Program-made: the position numbers and the translations under genes
The notes under the pieces: generated by a model
Told to the model about the DNA's origin: nothing
Database searches by the model: none
Seen by the model: the letters and a program-made list of their open reading frames with translations, nothing else
Source of the DNA: Stenogyne calaminthoides
Lineage: Eukaryota; Streptophyta; Magnoliopsida; Lamiales; Lamiaceae
Assembly: GCA_037126765.1 (NCBI GenBank)
Contig: JBBCBC010000043.1
Coordinates: forward strand, 1,674,001 to 1,738,000
Direction of reading: 5' to 3'
DNA length: 64,000 bases
Shown here: piece by piece, positions 31,637 through 42,885 of the stretch
How the letters are laid out: every line of letters begins with the position of its first letter
Position numbering within the stretch: the stretch's first letter is position 1

Positions 31637-33809
31637 GTATGTTTGATAGTTTGCCGATTAAATGGGTGTATCTATTAATTATGGGGGTGCTAGTACCCGT
31701 TATGATATCTACGCCAACTCCAGCGGCCCAGCTGTGGATCCAATTCATATAAAATATAAAAATAAATAAGAGAAAGCAAATAAATTAATTATATATTTCA
31801 AACGTGTCTTCGTGTCCATCTACAATACTTTTCGAGGTGTTCAATGTTAATTTAATATTTCTAGTGTTAATTTTTATTAATGAATTGGTATGGTTCTAAA
31901 ACTTGTTCACCGTGAAATTAATTTTTTTTTTACAGGCATACTCTCTAGTAATATACGTCACACCCTTTAGTAATATAAGTCACACCCTTCAGTTATCGTC
32001 ACGATACCCTCTGCTATAATATAAGTCACATCCTTCACTTTTATGAGTAATACTCTTTATAGTAAAAAGTCACACTCTTTATATTAAAAAGTCACATTCA
32101 CCGTGAAACTTGTTCACCCTATACTTTATCTTTAGTAATACATGTTATATAAAATTGAATAATCGATTTTTGAGTGATATAAATTTGCAACTTACGTAAT
32201 AAGAACCTTTAACCTTTTGCAGCAAGTAATAATCACCTAGTGCCTAGGCGTTAATTAGTCGATCCGATTTTTTTTTCATTAAATGAGTTTTATCTACTAC
32301 TTATCGATATCTTATAGTAAAAATACACTTTAAAAATTAATTAACATATTCATTATATAATTGTCTTAATTAATATAACAATTCAAACACATTTTCTTAG
32401 AACCATTGATCATTAGAATACAAAAAGATTAATTTAACATAAAAAACTAAACAAATCCGTACTTTCGAATTTAGTGTAGTGAAAATTATCAATATTTGTT
32501 TTATCATCAATTTATTCCAAAAACAAAACCTCTTATTATCAAATAATACCTAAGTGTTGAGTGCCTAGGCGGGTTGACACCGAGCAAATGGCACCGACAA
32601 TGGCGAGCATGCCCTTCTCTCAATTTTGAATTTGACCGGTTTTGTTTATGTTAGTCGTGTTTTAATTTTATTTTTTTAATTAATAATTGAAATGACATCT
32701 TCTCTTGGCCAAAATAAATAAACAGCCCGCCTAGCTACGACTTGGCATCCTAGCCCCCGACTCGGCCACCTAAGTAACGCCTAATTCCAAAAACACCTTG
32801 AACTACCGTTTTTTACAAAATTGGGCCAGTCAACGAAATCATCTAGACCGACTTTTGCATCATTGGTAATAACTGAGTACTCGAAATGGTTATCTATGAA
32901 CTGTATTTGGTTGTATATTCCGCGTTAATGTTACTATTTTAAGAGTTGCGACACCATCTCAAATCAGGGAAATTTTGAAAATTAGTCCTATAAATTAGCT
33001 TGATTTCATTTTTTGTTTTATAACTTTTTAGTTTTTTCAATTTTTATCTTAAAGGTATTTATATAGTTCTTTTTGTTTGTGAAATTCGAATTTTCTATGA
33101 AATCATGGGGCACATGTGACCCCTTTAAAATTTGAGATTTTTATTTGTTAGCCAATTCACACGCTTGGGGTTCCACTCAACTCAAAAATGGGTGGATTGA
33201 GTTTAATTTGGAACGGGTCGCCTAGTGATGATGCGGAATCCTTTTTTAAATGGATGACACTACTAGTGTGTGAATTTGCCAGCAAAATTAGAAATTCCAA
33301 AATTTTAGAGGGGTCACGTATTGATTCTGAAAAAAAATTCCAATTTTTTGAAAAAAAAAAGATTAAAATTATTACCCTCATAATCAAAATTGGAAAAAAA
33401 AATGTTACAGTGCTAAAAATAGAATCACCTAAAGTGAAAGGACTTGTTTTGAAATTTTCCCTCTCAAACCACGTGAGCTTCCTATTCCACTTCCTATAGT
33501 AGATAGTTTACAATAGGTGCACTAGCAGACGTTATACATACCATAATAATGTAGGACATGAATTTATGTGAACCCAAGTCTACGGTGAACTTAATTTTTT
33601 TAGTATCACTGTTATGTATAAAAATTATATTATTATGTAAAAAAAATATTATTTTTATGCACAAAATCTATCACTATTTAAAAATTGTTTTAATATGTAC
33701 ATAACTGTGATAATTTTTGTATATAATAATAATAGAGTTCATGTATAAACCTGATTTATAGGAGTGTTACTCATAATGTAGTCACATAAGGTCTCGACGA
33801 TGGTAGCCA
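31637..33809. other. Intergenic with old repeats
   Basis: 31930-32110 has several copies of AAGTCACACCCTT/TATAGTAAAAAGTCACA, also seen near 44400-44560 and 54080-54300. CCTAGGCG words at 32233, 32560 and 32730 suggest a degraded transposon. No gene seen. Confidence 0.45.
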
Positions 33810-34250
33810 ATGGCGGAAACGCTAGGTGACAAACTGTGGCTCTCCAATGTGGATTTGACATTTCCTACTAACTACTTGCTCCGTCTCATGAGGACTTGAA
33901 CACTGAAAATGATACGCAAATCAAGTGAAATGAATTTTAGTGGGTTTGAGTGGAATAAAATAAAAGTGTTGTGAGTGTATTAATATTATGTTTGTTTTTA
34001 TTTTGCGAATGTTCATGTAATGTTAGGACATCCAAATAAGGCAAGTGTTCAAGTAATGTTGGGACGGGAGTACCACGTTGTCTACTTCTACTGCTCCAAC
34101 GGCGTCGCCAACTTCTTCGACGCGGCAGTGCTGAAAAGGAGGGAAGATAACCGGTTGGAGATCGACTGCAACGACGAGGGGTTGTTGTTCGTGGAGGGGA
34201 TGGACGATTTTGGTGATTTTATCGCACGCCGGAGCCCCACTTTTAATTAA
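33810..34250 (+). pseudogene. HCT-like acyltransferase copy 3, exon-1 scrap
   Basis: From the ATG at 33810 the frame reads ETLGDKLWLSNVDLTFPTNY, then a Stowaway MITE (33875-34070) intervenes. Removing it with one TA joins the frame to HVVYFYCSNGVANFFDAAVLK. An in-frame loss of about 17 residues (the FYPYAGRL region) follows, then EIDCNDEGLLFVE, another short in-frame loss, and DDFGDF. After that the frame shifts and stops at 34248-34250. No exon 2 is recognisable downstream. DNA similarity is closest to copy 2 (shared CTGTGGCTCTCCAATGTGGA words). Confidence 0.85.
33875..34070. mobile_element. Stowaway MITE in HCT copy 3
   Basis: Ends CTTGCTCCGTCTCATGAGGA and AATGTTGGGACGGGAG with TA on both sides (33873-33874, 34071-34072). 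Its removal restores the HCT frame across the site. Confidence 0.85.
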
Positions 34251-35622
34251 TATGTAAAAACTATTATTTTAATTAGTTATGCTTTTCTTTTCGATTTACT
34301 TGATAATGATGATTTTCATTTGTTGGTCAGATTTATGGATTTATGGATGAGAGCAATACGTTTTTAGAATCTGTAAATTTAGTTAGACAATTGTGCAATT
34401 CACTTGATATTTCAGTTCGACTTGAAATTATTTGGACAATTATCCTATATTTATAAATTTTAAAATATGTCTTTCTATATTTATAAATTTTAAAGAATAT
34501 TAGAATAAAATTCTCCTCTTAAATTGGGCTAAAAAACATTATTGCCTCATTAGTAACATTTGACAAAATATAGATTACATATAGTTAGGCAAATTAAAAA
34601 TTGATTTGAGTAAGAGTTCATATGAACTCTTTTTCTTCTGTGTCAGTTGTTTTAATATAAAATGTCACTATATGTTCTTATGCAAGTGTCATTATTCAAA
34701 AATAAAATAATTTTAAATAATAATTCTCTGTATGCACAATAGAATAAGAGAGTTCACATAAAAGTCAAATTCACGTAATAAATGAAGGTTAGCTTAGCTG
34801 CTCTCCATTGGCATCCCACCCTTAGCTGCATGTGATGTGATGTGAGTCTATTGAACTTGTGGGGAAGCATGGGGTCGATTGCCTTTAATCATGACAACTA
34901 TTACTTCAGAAATTAAACAACATAAATCTTCAACTACATTTGTCATGTGCAATAATTAGTTGCATAGTCTAAATTTTTTGTAATCACGTAACTTTGCGTT
35001 TTGAAATTGGTTTCGATTGATTTGATTTTTTGATTTTGGTCTTGTAAGTTATCAAAAATTTTAAAATTGATCATTTAACCTGTGGTAGCAAGTCACCAAA
35101 CAGATAACCGTCATTTATGTTATTATTTTATTTTTTCCTTAAATTTCAAAATGTCACCTAAACTTTCTTAATCCAAATAATTTTTGTCGGGATTTTCTTT
35201 GTATTTTTTTAGGAATGGAGAGTGGGTTTCTGCATATATTGGTTTAATTTTTTTTATTTTTGGATCACTTTAGACCCAGTAAATCGACCCGATTCGCTTT
35301 GTCTTTTAATATACAAATTATTTTAAACCCGACGTAAAACCCGACCAAAATTTTTAGGATTAAAAAAGTTCAAGTGACGTTTCGAAATTAAACAGAAAAA
35401 TAAAACAATTACATATGTGATGTTTACATGTTTGGTTACCTGCTGCAGCAGGTGAAAAGGACCAATTTCAAAATTTTAGGAAACTTACAGGACCAAAATC
35501 AAAAAGTCAAAACAATCGGGACCAATTTCAAAAGGATACAAAGTTATAGGATTACAAAAAAATTTAATCTCTTAATTATAATTAAAGTGAATAGTGTACC
35601 ACTAGAATTCACCAATAATAAG
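34251..35622. repeat. Intergenic; includes a ~600-bp inverted-repeat element
   Basis: From about 34970 to 35571 the two halves are inverted versions of each other (TTTTTTGTAATC ... GGATTACAAAAAA; TCACCTAAACTTT ... AAAGTTCAAGTGA). A second, diverged copy lies at about 54530-55060. The type is unclear. 34251-34969 shows nothing. Confidence 0.65.
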
Positions 35623-35624
35623 TA

Positions 35625-35876
35625 CTCCCTCCGTCCCAAATATATAGGTTTGTTTGACTTTTCACACAGATTAAGAAATTGTATTGGAAAAGTAAATTAA
35701 ACAAATCAAATTTCTATTATACCCCTATTTAATGATTGTTATAATTTTCAACATAATTAATGCATAAGGTTATATTAGTAAATTAATTAAAAAAAGTTAC
35801 TTTATGTAGAAACAAGCCTATATATTTGGGACATCCATAAAAGGAAAACAAGCCTAAATAATTGGGACGGAGGGAG
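35625..35876. mobile_element. Stowaway MITE
   Basis: CTCCCTCCGTCCCAAATATA to TAATTGGGACGGAGGGAG, flanked by TA (35623-35624, 35877-35878). Confidence 0.9.
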
Positions 35877-35885
35877 TAGTTATTA

Positions 35886-36153
35886 CTCCCTCAGTCCAAT
35901 AAAACTGTGTTCACTTTTTTTATTTGTTCGTTAACTAAAAGTGTGTTCATTTTTTTTATAGATATACTCATTTTACCTCCACCCTCTAACCATCACTTAA
36001 TTACTCATATTGTCATTGTAGTTTATTCATAAAATTCACTTTATTTATAAATGAATCTCACAATACCTTATAATACCCTTTACTTTATCTAATCTATTTT
36101 TTCTTAAAACATGTGTCCAAAGAATTGAGCACATTTTTAATGGACGGAAGGAG
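35886..36153. mobile_element. Stowaway MITE, adjacent copy
   Basis: CTCCCTCAGTCCAATAAAAC to TTAATGGACGGAAGGAG with TA at 35884-35885 and 36154-36155. It lies only 9 bp from the previous element and belongs to a different subfamily. Confidence 0.87.
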
Positions 36154-36155
36154 TA

Positions 36156-36343
36156 TTAATTAAGTTGTGTTTATTAATTTCCCACTCTGTGATCGTCACA
36201 ACGCCTGCAAGTGTTGAACCAGTCTTTCCTCGCCCATAAATCGGGAATTCGAATCGATCATTGGTTGGGCCTGATTCGACTTTCATGAAAGGCAGTATTT
36301 GGTGGAAAGAAATAAAAAATCTAAGATATTAAAAAAATTAATT

Positions 36344-36376
<33 letters not shown>

Positions 36377-38085
36377 ATATAATCTAAGATAATTGTTTTA
36401 CTTATTTCTTGTAAATGTAGTAATTTTCTCAATTATTTTCAATTTTTAAATAATTTCACATTTCTTTTGGTAATTTCACATTCATTAAGTATTTTGGATC
36501 ATTCTCAAGTTCATTTAATATAAAATTTTATTTATCTTAATTGATATTATAATTGGTTTAAATTTTTTATTATTAGACAACTATTAGATATTATTTTAAG
36601 TTTCTTTTTATTTTATCTTAAAATTTTCTAATTATCTTAAAATTATTAGATATTTTTCTTTAATTTTAATTAAAAAAATTTACAATGTTCACATTTATAG
36701 TTATTTTTAGATTAATTAAAAAATTAAAAAAATTACAAAATTTTTAAATATAAATTTACAATTTAAAAAAAAATGGATATTTTTTATTTGGATATTCCGT
36801 CTTATCTAAAAGTGTGAACTTGTAGAAAGTGTGTGAATCAATTCATTTATTTAATTTTTCTCAACACTCCCCTTCACTCGTGGGCCGAATCATTGCCTCT
36901 GCCCTCTGGAGAGGAGACCTCACAGGAATCGAACTCAGGATCTGGGCGAGCCTAAGCTCTGATACCATGAAAGAATTTTGTCTCATAAATTTATGTATAA
37001 GTTTATAGAAAATTATATATATATATATATATGTATATGTATATGTATATGATGAGTATGTCTTATGTGCACTGCTTTAGAAATAAAAGGTCTTATGTGC
37101 ATTAGGAATACTGTGCAAGTCAATTGCATTTTCGAAACATAAAGCTTATTGCACTAAAACGTGCAATTTGTACTGAACCATGTCACTTGTATCGGTGAAA
37201 ACAATTAGTTGTATGTTTTAGTATTAACAAATTGCATGTTTTAAAAATACATTGCATGGTGCACCTAGTGCATACAAGACCTTGTCATATAAAAAAAAAA
37301 AATCTTAAGGACCATAACTTTGGTAGGTGGTAAAACAAGGATCGTAACTTTTCGGGTTGACAAAACAAGAACTGTAACTTTAAAATGTATATTAATTTCA
37401 TGCCAAATTAGACAGAGTCACCCGATTTAGGACTCAAATTAGGAATGTTCAGGCTATAGCTTGAAATTGCTATTTTTTAAAGTTACGGTCCTATTTTTTA
37501 GCTCAAAAAGTTATGATTCTTGTTTTGCACCCCCGTTCATTGTTGGCTTGACTATTGTTGTAATCTTTTTTCCGACTACCATATATTTAACTATAGGGTG
37601 CTCAAATCATACGTAAATTCATTCAATCTAGTATATATTTAATTTGTCAACAAAACTGGACTCACAACTCACCTTATTAACTCGGTCCGAGTTAGTTGAC
37701 TCAGCAATGGTTGGGTGAGGCAAGCATGACTTGCGGCTGAGATTTCATTTCACCAACCTCCGGTGGGCCATCAACCCCACTAAAGTGGTCTTGACGTGTT
37801 TCTGAATTTATTTTTCTTAATGAAAATGATTTTCAATTTAAATGGAGTATATATTTTTATTAATCATAAGAAATCCCATTAAACCTTATAATTATACTAG
37901 TGATTTCGATTATACTCATACTAGTCTTTGACAAGAAATTATGTCAAAACTGATCAAGTTCACTGTACATTCTATTTTTTTTTCAAATATTATTATTATG
38001 TAAATCTGTTATATATACACATAATAATGGTAATGCTTATAAATAACAACATGAATTAATTATTTTGACTTTGAGAAGATGCTAG
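36156..38085. other. Intergenic; retroelement and MITE scraps
   Basis: Two (TA)n runs at 36340-36382 and 37010-37050. At 36850-36970 a minus-strand LTR-element remnant shows a primer-binding site (TGGTATCAGAGC) and a purine tract (GAAGGGGAG), about 110 bp apart, but matching LTRs could not be paired. 37040-37290 is a diverged copy of the palindromic MULE-type MITE (TGGTGCACCTAGTGCATAC). 37300-37530 has GTAACTTT inverted words. No gene. Confidence 0.5.
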
Positions 38086-38087
38086 TA

Positions 38088-38368
38088 CTCCCTCACTTCC
38101 AAGATAATGTGCATATTTTTTTTCATTCGTCCCAAGATAATATGCAAACCCCTAAAATAGAAAATTCTTCATAATGTTAATCCTCACAATATTCTCAATA
38201 TTACACAAAATGTCATTACTTTTGACTCCTCATATACACACAGCTCAACTTTATTTTTTATTTTATACATAAAAGTTTATAAGATTAACTCTTAAAACTC
38301 TATTTTTTATTACACTTTCTTAATTTTTGTGCCCATTTTAGGTGCATATTATCCCGGGACAGAGTGAG
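38088..38368. mobile_element. Stowaway MITE
   Basis: CTCCCTCACTTCCAAGATAA to ATTATCCCGGGACAGAGTGAG-type end, TA on both sides (38086-38087, 38369-38370). Confidence 0.85.
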
Positions 38369-38394
38369 TATTATTTAATTTATTTAAATAAGTA

Positions 38395-38629
38395 CTCCCG
38401 CTGTCCATGAAAAGTGTGTTCAGAAGATTGAAACATGATGATACTGAAGCATGATTAAGTTCATTTATGAATAACATAATTAATTGTGAGTAAAATATAA
38501 TGATAATTTGAGTAATTAAGTGATTGTTGCAAGATGAAGATAACAAAATTGTGGCCATAAACGTACTTAATCGATCTTTCTGTAAAACTTGTTTCAACTT
38601 TTGAGCACACTTTTGATGGATAAATGAAG
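38395..38629. mobile_element. Stowaway MITE
   Basis: CTCCCGCTGTCCATGAAAAG to TTGATGGATAAATGAAG with TA at 38393-38394 and 38630-38631. Confidence 0.75.
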
Positions 38630-38631
38630 TA

Positions 38632-40013
38632 ATAAGTAGTGTAATTGTTGGAGGGAGTATTATTTAATTTACTTAAATAAGTATAATAATTAATAAGTAG
38701 TGTAATTGTTGGTTTGAGATTCATCACCAACCCCCACCGAACCAAGGGGTCCCACTTGAGCTAATTACGTGCTGCTTGTTCAAGGCTCTTATGAGTTGGT
38801 GAGGACACAGTCACACCAATATAGATAAGGCCTTTTTTACTAATATTTATTTTTATTAAAACCTATATTGTTGGTCATCGTCTCACCAACTATACCGCAA
38901 TTTTTCTTTCATTTTTCTTATGTTACTAGTCAACATTTGGACAATTTGGAGAATGCTTTATTCAATCTATATTATAAATATATGAATGATATTATCCAAA
39001 AAATATAGTACTATAACAAGCAATAAATGACAATAAATAGTTAAATATCATGTTGACCATACAAAGTTATTTATTTAAATTTATTTGTTTCACTACTCAC
39101 TCATGATTATTGTCTTAATACTAACCTTCATACAAAAAAATATATACATACGATATGTTTAATTTGGAATTAAGCAGGTTTTAGCGGAGTTTAAAATTTT
39201 GATAAATAATAATGGTGCAAATTTGTTTTGAGATTTAAATAAGATAATATTTAATTTTATGTCAAATTAATGTGCAAATAAAGAGTGTTAAATGTGTTAT
39301 TACTCCCCTGTCTAAAAAAGTATAGTTCAGAATCTTTTTATTATCTCAAATTATAATTTACTTTTCTTTTCGAGAGGTATAATTTTATCTGAGTGACTAT
39401 ATTATTGATTGTAATTGTTAAGTAAGAAGTATGGTAATTTTACTAAAAGTTGTAAAAAAATGATAAATAAAATAAGACTGAGAATAACAAAAATTATATT
39501 TGCATTAGTTAGTAAATGTAAAAAGTGTGATGTAGAAAAATATGGTGTATAAAATTTATTTATTTACAGAATTTATATGTATTCAGATCAAAAAAAAAAA
39601 GAATTTATATGTATTTATGTGTTGAGTTTTTAAAAATTGAATATAAAAATTCCTAAAAAATAGATTTAGAAATTTTAAAATCTAATCTTTAAATGCGCTA
39701 AAAAAACAAAATCTAATCTTTAAATCTCAAATCAAACAATACCCTTATCGTGCACTCTACGGGAGAATTTCTGAAAATTTTCTAGATATTGTAAGAAATT
39801 TTTATATGCTAAATTGCTAATAATAGGAGCGCGAAAAGTACAAATTCATTAATTTAGGTGTTATCAGTATTCTCGGTTAATAAAATGATAACCATTAATA
39901 CAATTACTCTGTTTAAAGTGTCCAAGATATGTAAAATAGTTTAGTATAGTAATTTCGTTTCCTATTCTCTAACAATTTCATTTATTTTTTCCTTTTACAT
40001 AAATACCCACGAG
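38632..40013. other. Intergenic, no gene seen
   Basis: AT-rich; a partial Stowaway-like end near 39302 only. Confidence 0.55.
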
Positions 40014-40018
40014 TCTAG

Positions 40019-41427
40019 TGTTGGGGTTCAAACAATATCCCACATCGAAAAAATATGGGAGGATCATGAGGTTTATTAGGATGGACACAATCTCAATTGG
40101 TAAAAGGCCTTTTGGGAGATGCCCAAAAACAAATCCGTGCGGGCTCGGTCCAAAAGCGGACAATATCATACCAATGCGGGGATTTGGGTCCATCCAGGAT
40201 CATAACAGTGGTATCAGAGTCATGGTCCCGAAACGATGTGGAGTAGTCCCCGGTGTTAAACAAATAAAACGGTGAAGCCTTGGTGAAAAAACGGGGGTCT
40301 CTATGGACTAGACGGTGTTGACCTAGATAGAGCGGATCGTTTGAGGGGAGGCTCGGTGGTCTTTGTTTGAGGGGAGGATTGTTGGGGTTCAAACAATATC
40401 CCACATCGAAAAAATATGGGAGGATCATGGGGTTTATTAGGATGGACACTATCTCAATTGGTATGAGGCCTTTTGGGAGATGCCCAAAAACAATCCGGGC
40501 GGGCTTGACCCAAAGCGGACAATATCATACCAATGGGGGGATTTGGGTCCATCCAGGGTCATAACAGTGGTATCAGAGCATTGTCGTCTAGGCCACATGA
40601 GTGAAAAGGGGATGAAAGTTATGTGCTCGAAGGGTAAACTGTCAGACCTCAAGACAGTTCACATTGGTTTGTGTGAGGACTGTGTATTCGGAAAACAGAA
40701 AAGGGTGAGTTTTTCAAAGGGAGGTGGCTTTTGAAGAAATGGTCGGAGTTAGTTCACAGTGATTTGTGGGGTCCAGCACAAGTGACATCCCTTGGTGGAG
40801 CATCATATTACACGACTTTCATTGACGACTCTACGATGAAGGTATGAGTTTATTTCTTGAAAAATAAATCTGATGTCTTTAATGCTTTCAGGAAATGGAA
40901 GACTCTTGTAGAAACTGAAACATGTCTCAAGGTGAAGTGTTTGAAATCTGATAATGGTGGAGAGTACGAGCTCCGTGAGTTCAAGGAATTCTGTGAGGCG
41001 AATGGAATTCGGATGGAGAAAACCGTGAGAGGAACCCCATAGCAGAATGACGTGGCAGAACATATGAATAGGACCCTATGTGAACGTGCTAGGAGCATGA
41101 GATTGAAGTGTGGGTCACAAAAGATGTTTTGGGTGAGAGACAAGTTAACACAAAATTACTTGATAAAGCAGAGAGGACCCTCAACTCCTTTGGAAAATGG
41201 CATACCGGGAAGGAGACCTGGTCGGGAAAGGAGGCGCTCTGTTATGACCCTAGATGGACCCAAATCCCCACATTGGTATGATATTGTCCGCTTTGGGCCG
41301 AGCCCGCACGGATTTATTTTTGGGCATCTCCCAAAAGGCCTCTTACCAATTGAGATTGTGTCCATCCTAATAAACCCCATGATCCTCCCATATTTTTCCG
41401 ATGTGGGATATTGTTTGAACCCCAACA
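40019..41427. mobile_element. TRIM-type retroelement with three LTRs, one inverted
   Basis: LTR1 (40019-40207) and LTR2 (40380-40566) are in the same orientation, starting TGTTGGGGTTCAAACAATAT and ending TCATAACA. Each is followed by GTGGTATCAGAG, the primer-binding site. The 172 bp between them end in a purine tract (GAGGGGAGGA), so LTR1-LTR2 form a complete TRIM. After LTR2 comes about 670 bp of copia pol, then LTR3 (41240-41427) in inverted orientation. The outer flanks are TCTAG (40014-40018) and TCTAG (41428-41432), a perfect 5-bp duplication around the whole composite. Confidence 0.9.
40567..41239 (+). pseudogene. Copia pol fragment (GAG-pre-integrase and integrase)
   Basis: Starts RLGHMSEKGMKVM and GLCEDCVFGKQKRVSF (GAG-pre-integrase). 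A frameshift near 40732 follows, then KKWSELVHSDLWGP and SYYTTFIDDST, FLKNKSDVFNAF, KSDNGGEYELREFKEFC and NDVAEHMNRTL. The integrase acidic residues (D of HSDLWGP, D of KSDNGGE, E of VAEHMNR) are still present, but there are stops near 40845 and 41041. The fragment is cut by the inverted LTR3, with no reverse transcriptase. Confidence 0.88.
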
Positions 41428-41432
41428 TCTAG

Positions 41433-42885
41433 CAATAATGTCACCCATTATTATTTGTTAAGTCTTTTTTTTTAATCGGACAAATGGTGACTCGATTTCA
41501 TAATCTTACGGCATAAATAATGGTACTCTAACCACTTAAGTTATTTCACTTTATCTATTGGTTAAATATTGTACGCATCTAAATACACCGTGCACTCATA
41601 GTGCATTTTAAAATCATACAACTTATAATACTGAAAGACGTAATTTATTTACGCTGAACAGTGCAACTATTAATATAAAAAACAATTACACAATTTAATA
41701 TAAACAAATTGTATATTTCATTATAATAAATTACGTAATTAAAAAGACATTATAAGACCATCTCCAGTAGTTGGCTCTACTCTGGAGTCAATTCAGCACT
41801 ACTCTATTCTAGAGCCAACACAAAATCTCCAGCAGTTTGCACTACTTTTTGCACTAAAATGGAATATTCTATAAAGATTCTTTATTTTTTATTTTTTTAT
41901 GTTATATATAATTATCTATATTTATAATGTATTTGTATACTTATTTCTAATATAAATTAATTTTTATATTATATTTAAATTTAAATAAAAAATATAAAAT
42001 TGATAAAATTGTTGAGCAAATCAAAATTGAAAATTCAACATAATATTAGGACGAAAATTCTAAATTACAATGATAACTTAAATTACAACTAAAATATAAA
42101 TTACAATCTGATAGTATTATTTGATTAATGGGTGTTGGAATATTCTTCCCACAAATGATCAATATTGTAATGTTTGCATCATTTTATTATGTAATTTTAT
42201 GTTATCTTTTCAATTATGTGTAGTATTTTAATTCATAACATATTTTAAATTAATTGAGATATTTTAAATAAAAACAATAATTTAATTATATATGTCATCA
42301 CATAAATTATTCTAAGTTATCCACAATAACAAAAAAAATATCATCTCAACACAAATACACAAATCATTCTAAATTATCACATATTATCAAATATTAAAAC
42401 CAATTTAATAAAAAAAAAAAAAAAAAATAAGAAACCAAAAAGGTCTTATTTACATTCAACATAAAAATTCTAAACAGTATTTTGCTCTATTATAGCGCAG
42501 ATCAATGGCGCATTGTTGGAGCTCAATAAATGAACAAAAACGTTCTCCAGCGCATTGCGTTGGAGATGATCTAAATATACGGTACACCTAAATTCATATG
42601 ACCTATTCGATGTTAGTATTAGTTATATTTATTAATTAGCCGGTGTAGGTGAGAAATTCAAGCTTATATAGTATGCTCTTAAAATTTCCTCTATACTCTA
42701 ATTTTCTTCAAATCTAAAAAAGATAAAAAAGGGAAAATAAAATAAAAGGTCTGCAATCTGCCTTTCTTCTTTTTAAACTAATCCACCACTACCACCACTC
42801 ACTCTTTCATTTCATTTTAACGTTTTGGATTTCTCAATTTAAATTCCAATAAAATTAATTAAATCGATAGAGAGAGAGCGTCAAA
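41433..42885. repeat. Palindromic MULE-type MITE split by a Tourist-like element; HCT promoter
   Basis: 41580-41752 carries the left arm of the 5.3 kb MITE family (CACCGTGCACTCATAGTGC), and 42575-42607 carries its right end (TATACGGTACACCTAAATTC). Between them lies a separate element (41756-42571). The rest to 42885 is the upstream region of the intact HCT gene, with TATATAG near 42665 and a GA run just before the start codon. Confidence 0.75.
41756..42571. mobile_element. Tourist-like element nested in a MITE
   Basis: Ends GACCATCTCCAGTAG and (reverse complement) GATCATCTCCAACGC, target duplication TAA (41753-41755, 42572-42574). 816 bp, AT-rich, no ORF; terminal CTCCAGC/GCTGGAG words repeat inside. 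Confidence 0.85.

Noticed and set aside
31434..31748. 104-codon minus-strand frame at the right end of the 9.2 kb element
   Set aside because: It spans the terminal repeat and the target-site duplication, so it cannot be a gene of the element; no motif.
36850..36990. Complete minus-strand TRIM
   Set aside because: The primer-binding site and purine tract are present, but the two flanking LTRs do not match each other by eye, so only a remnant is noted.
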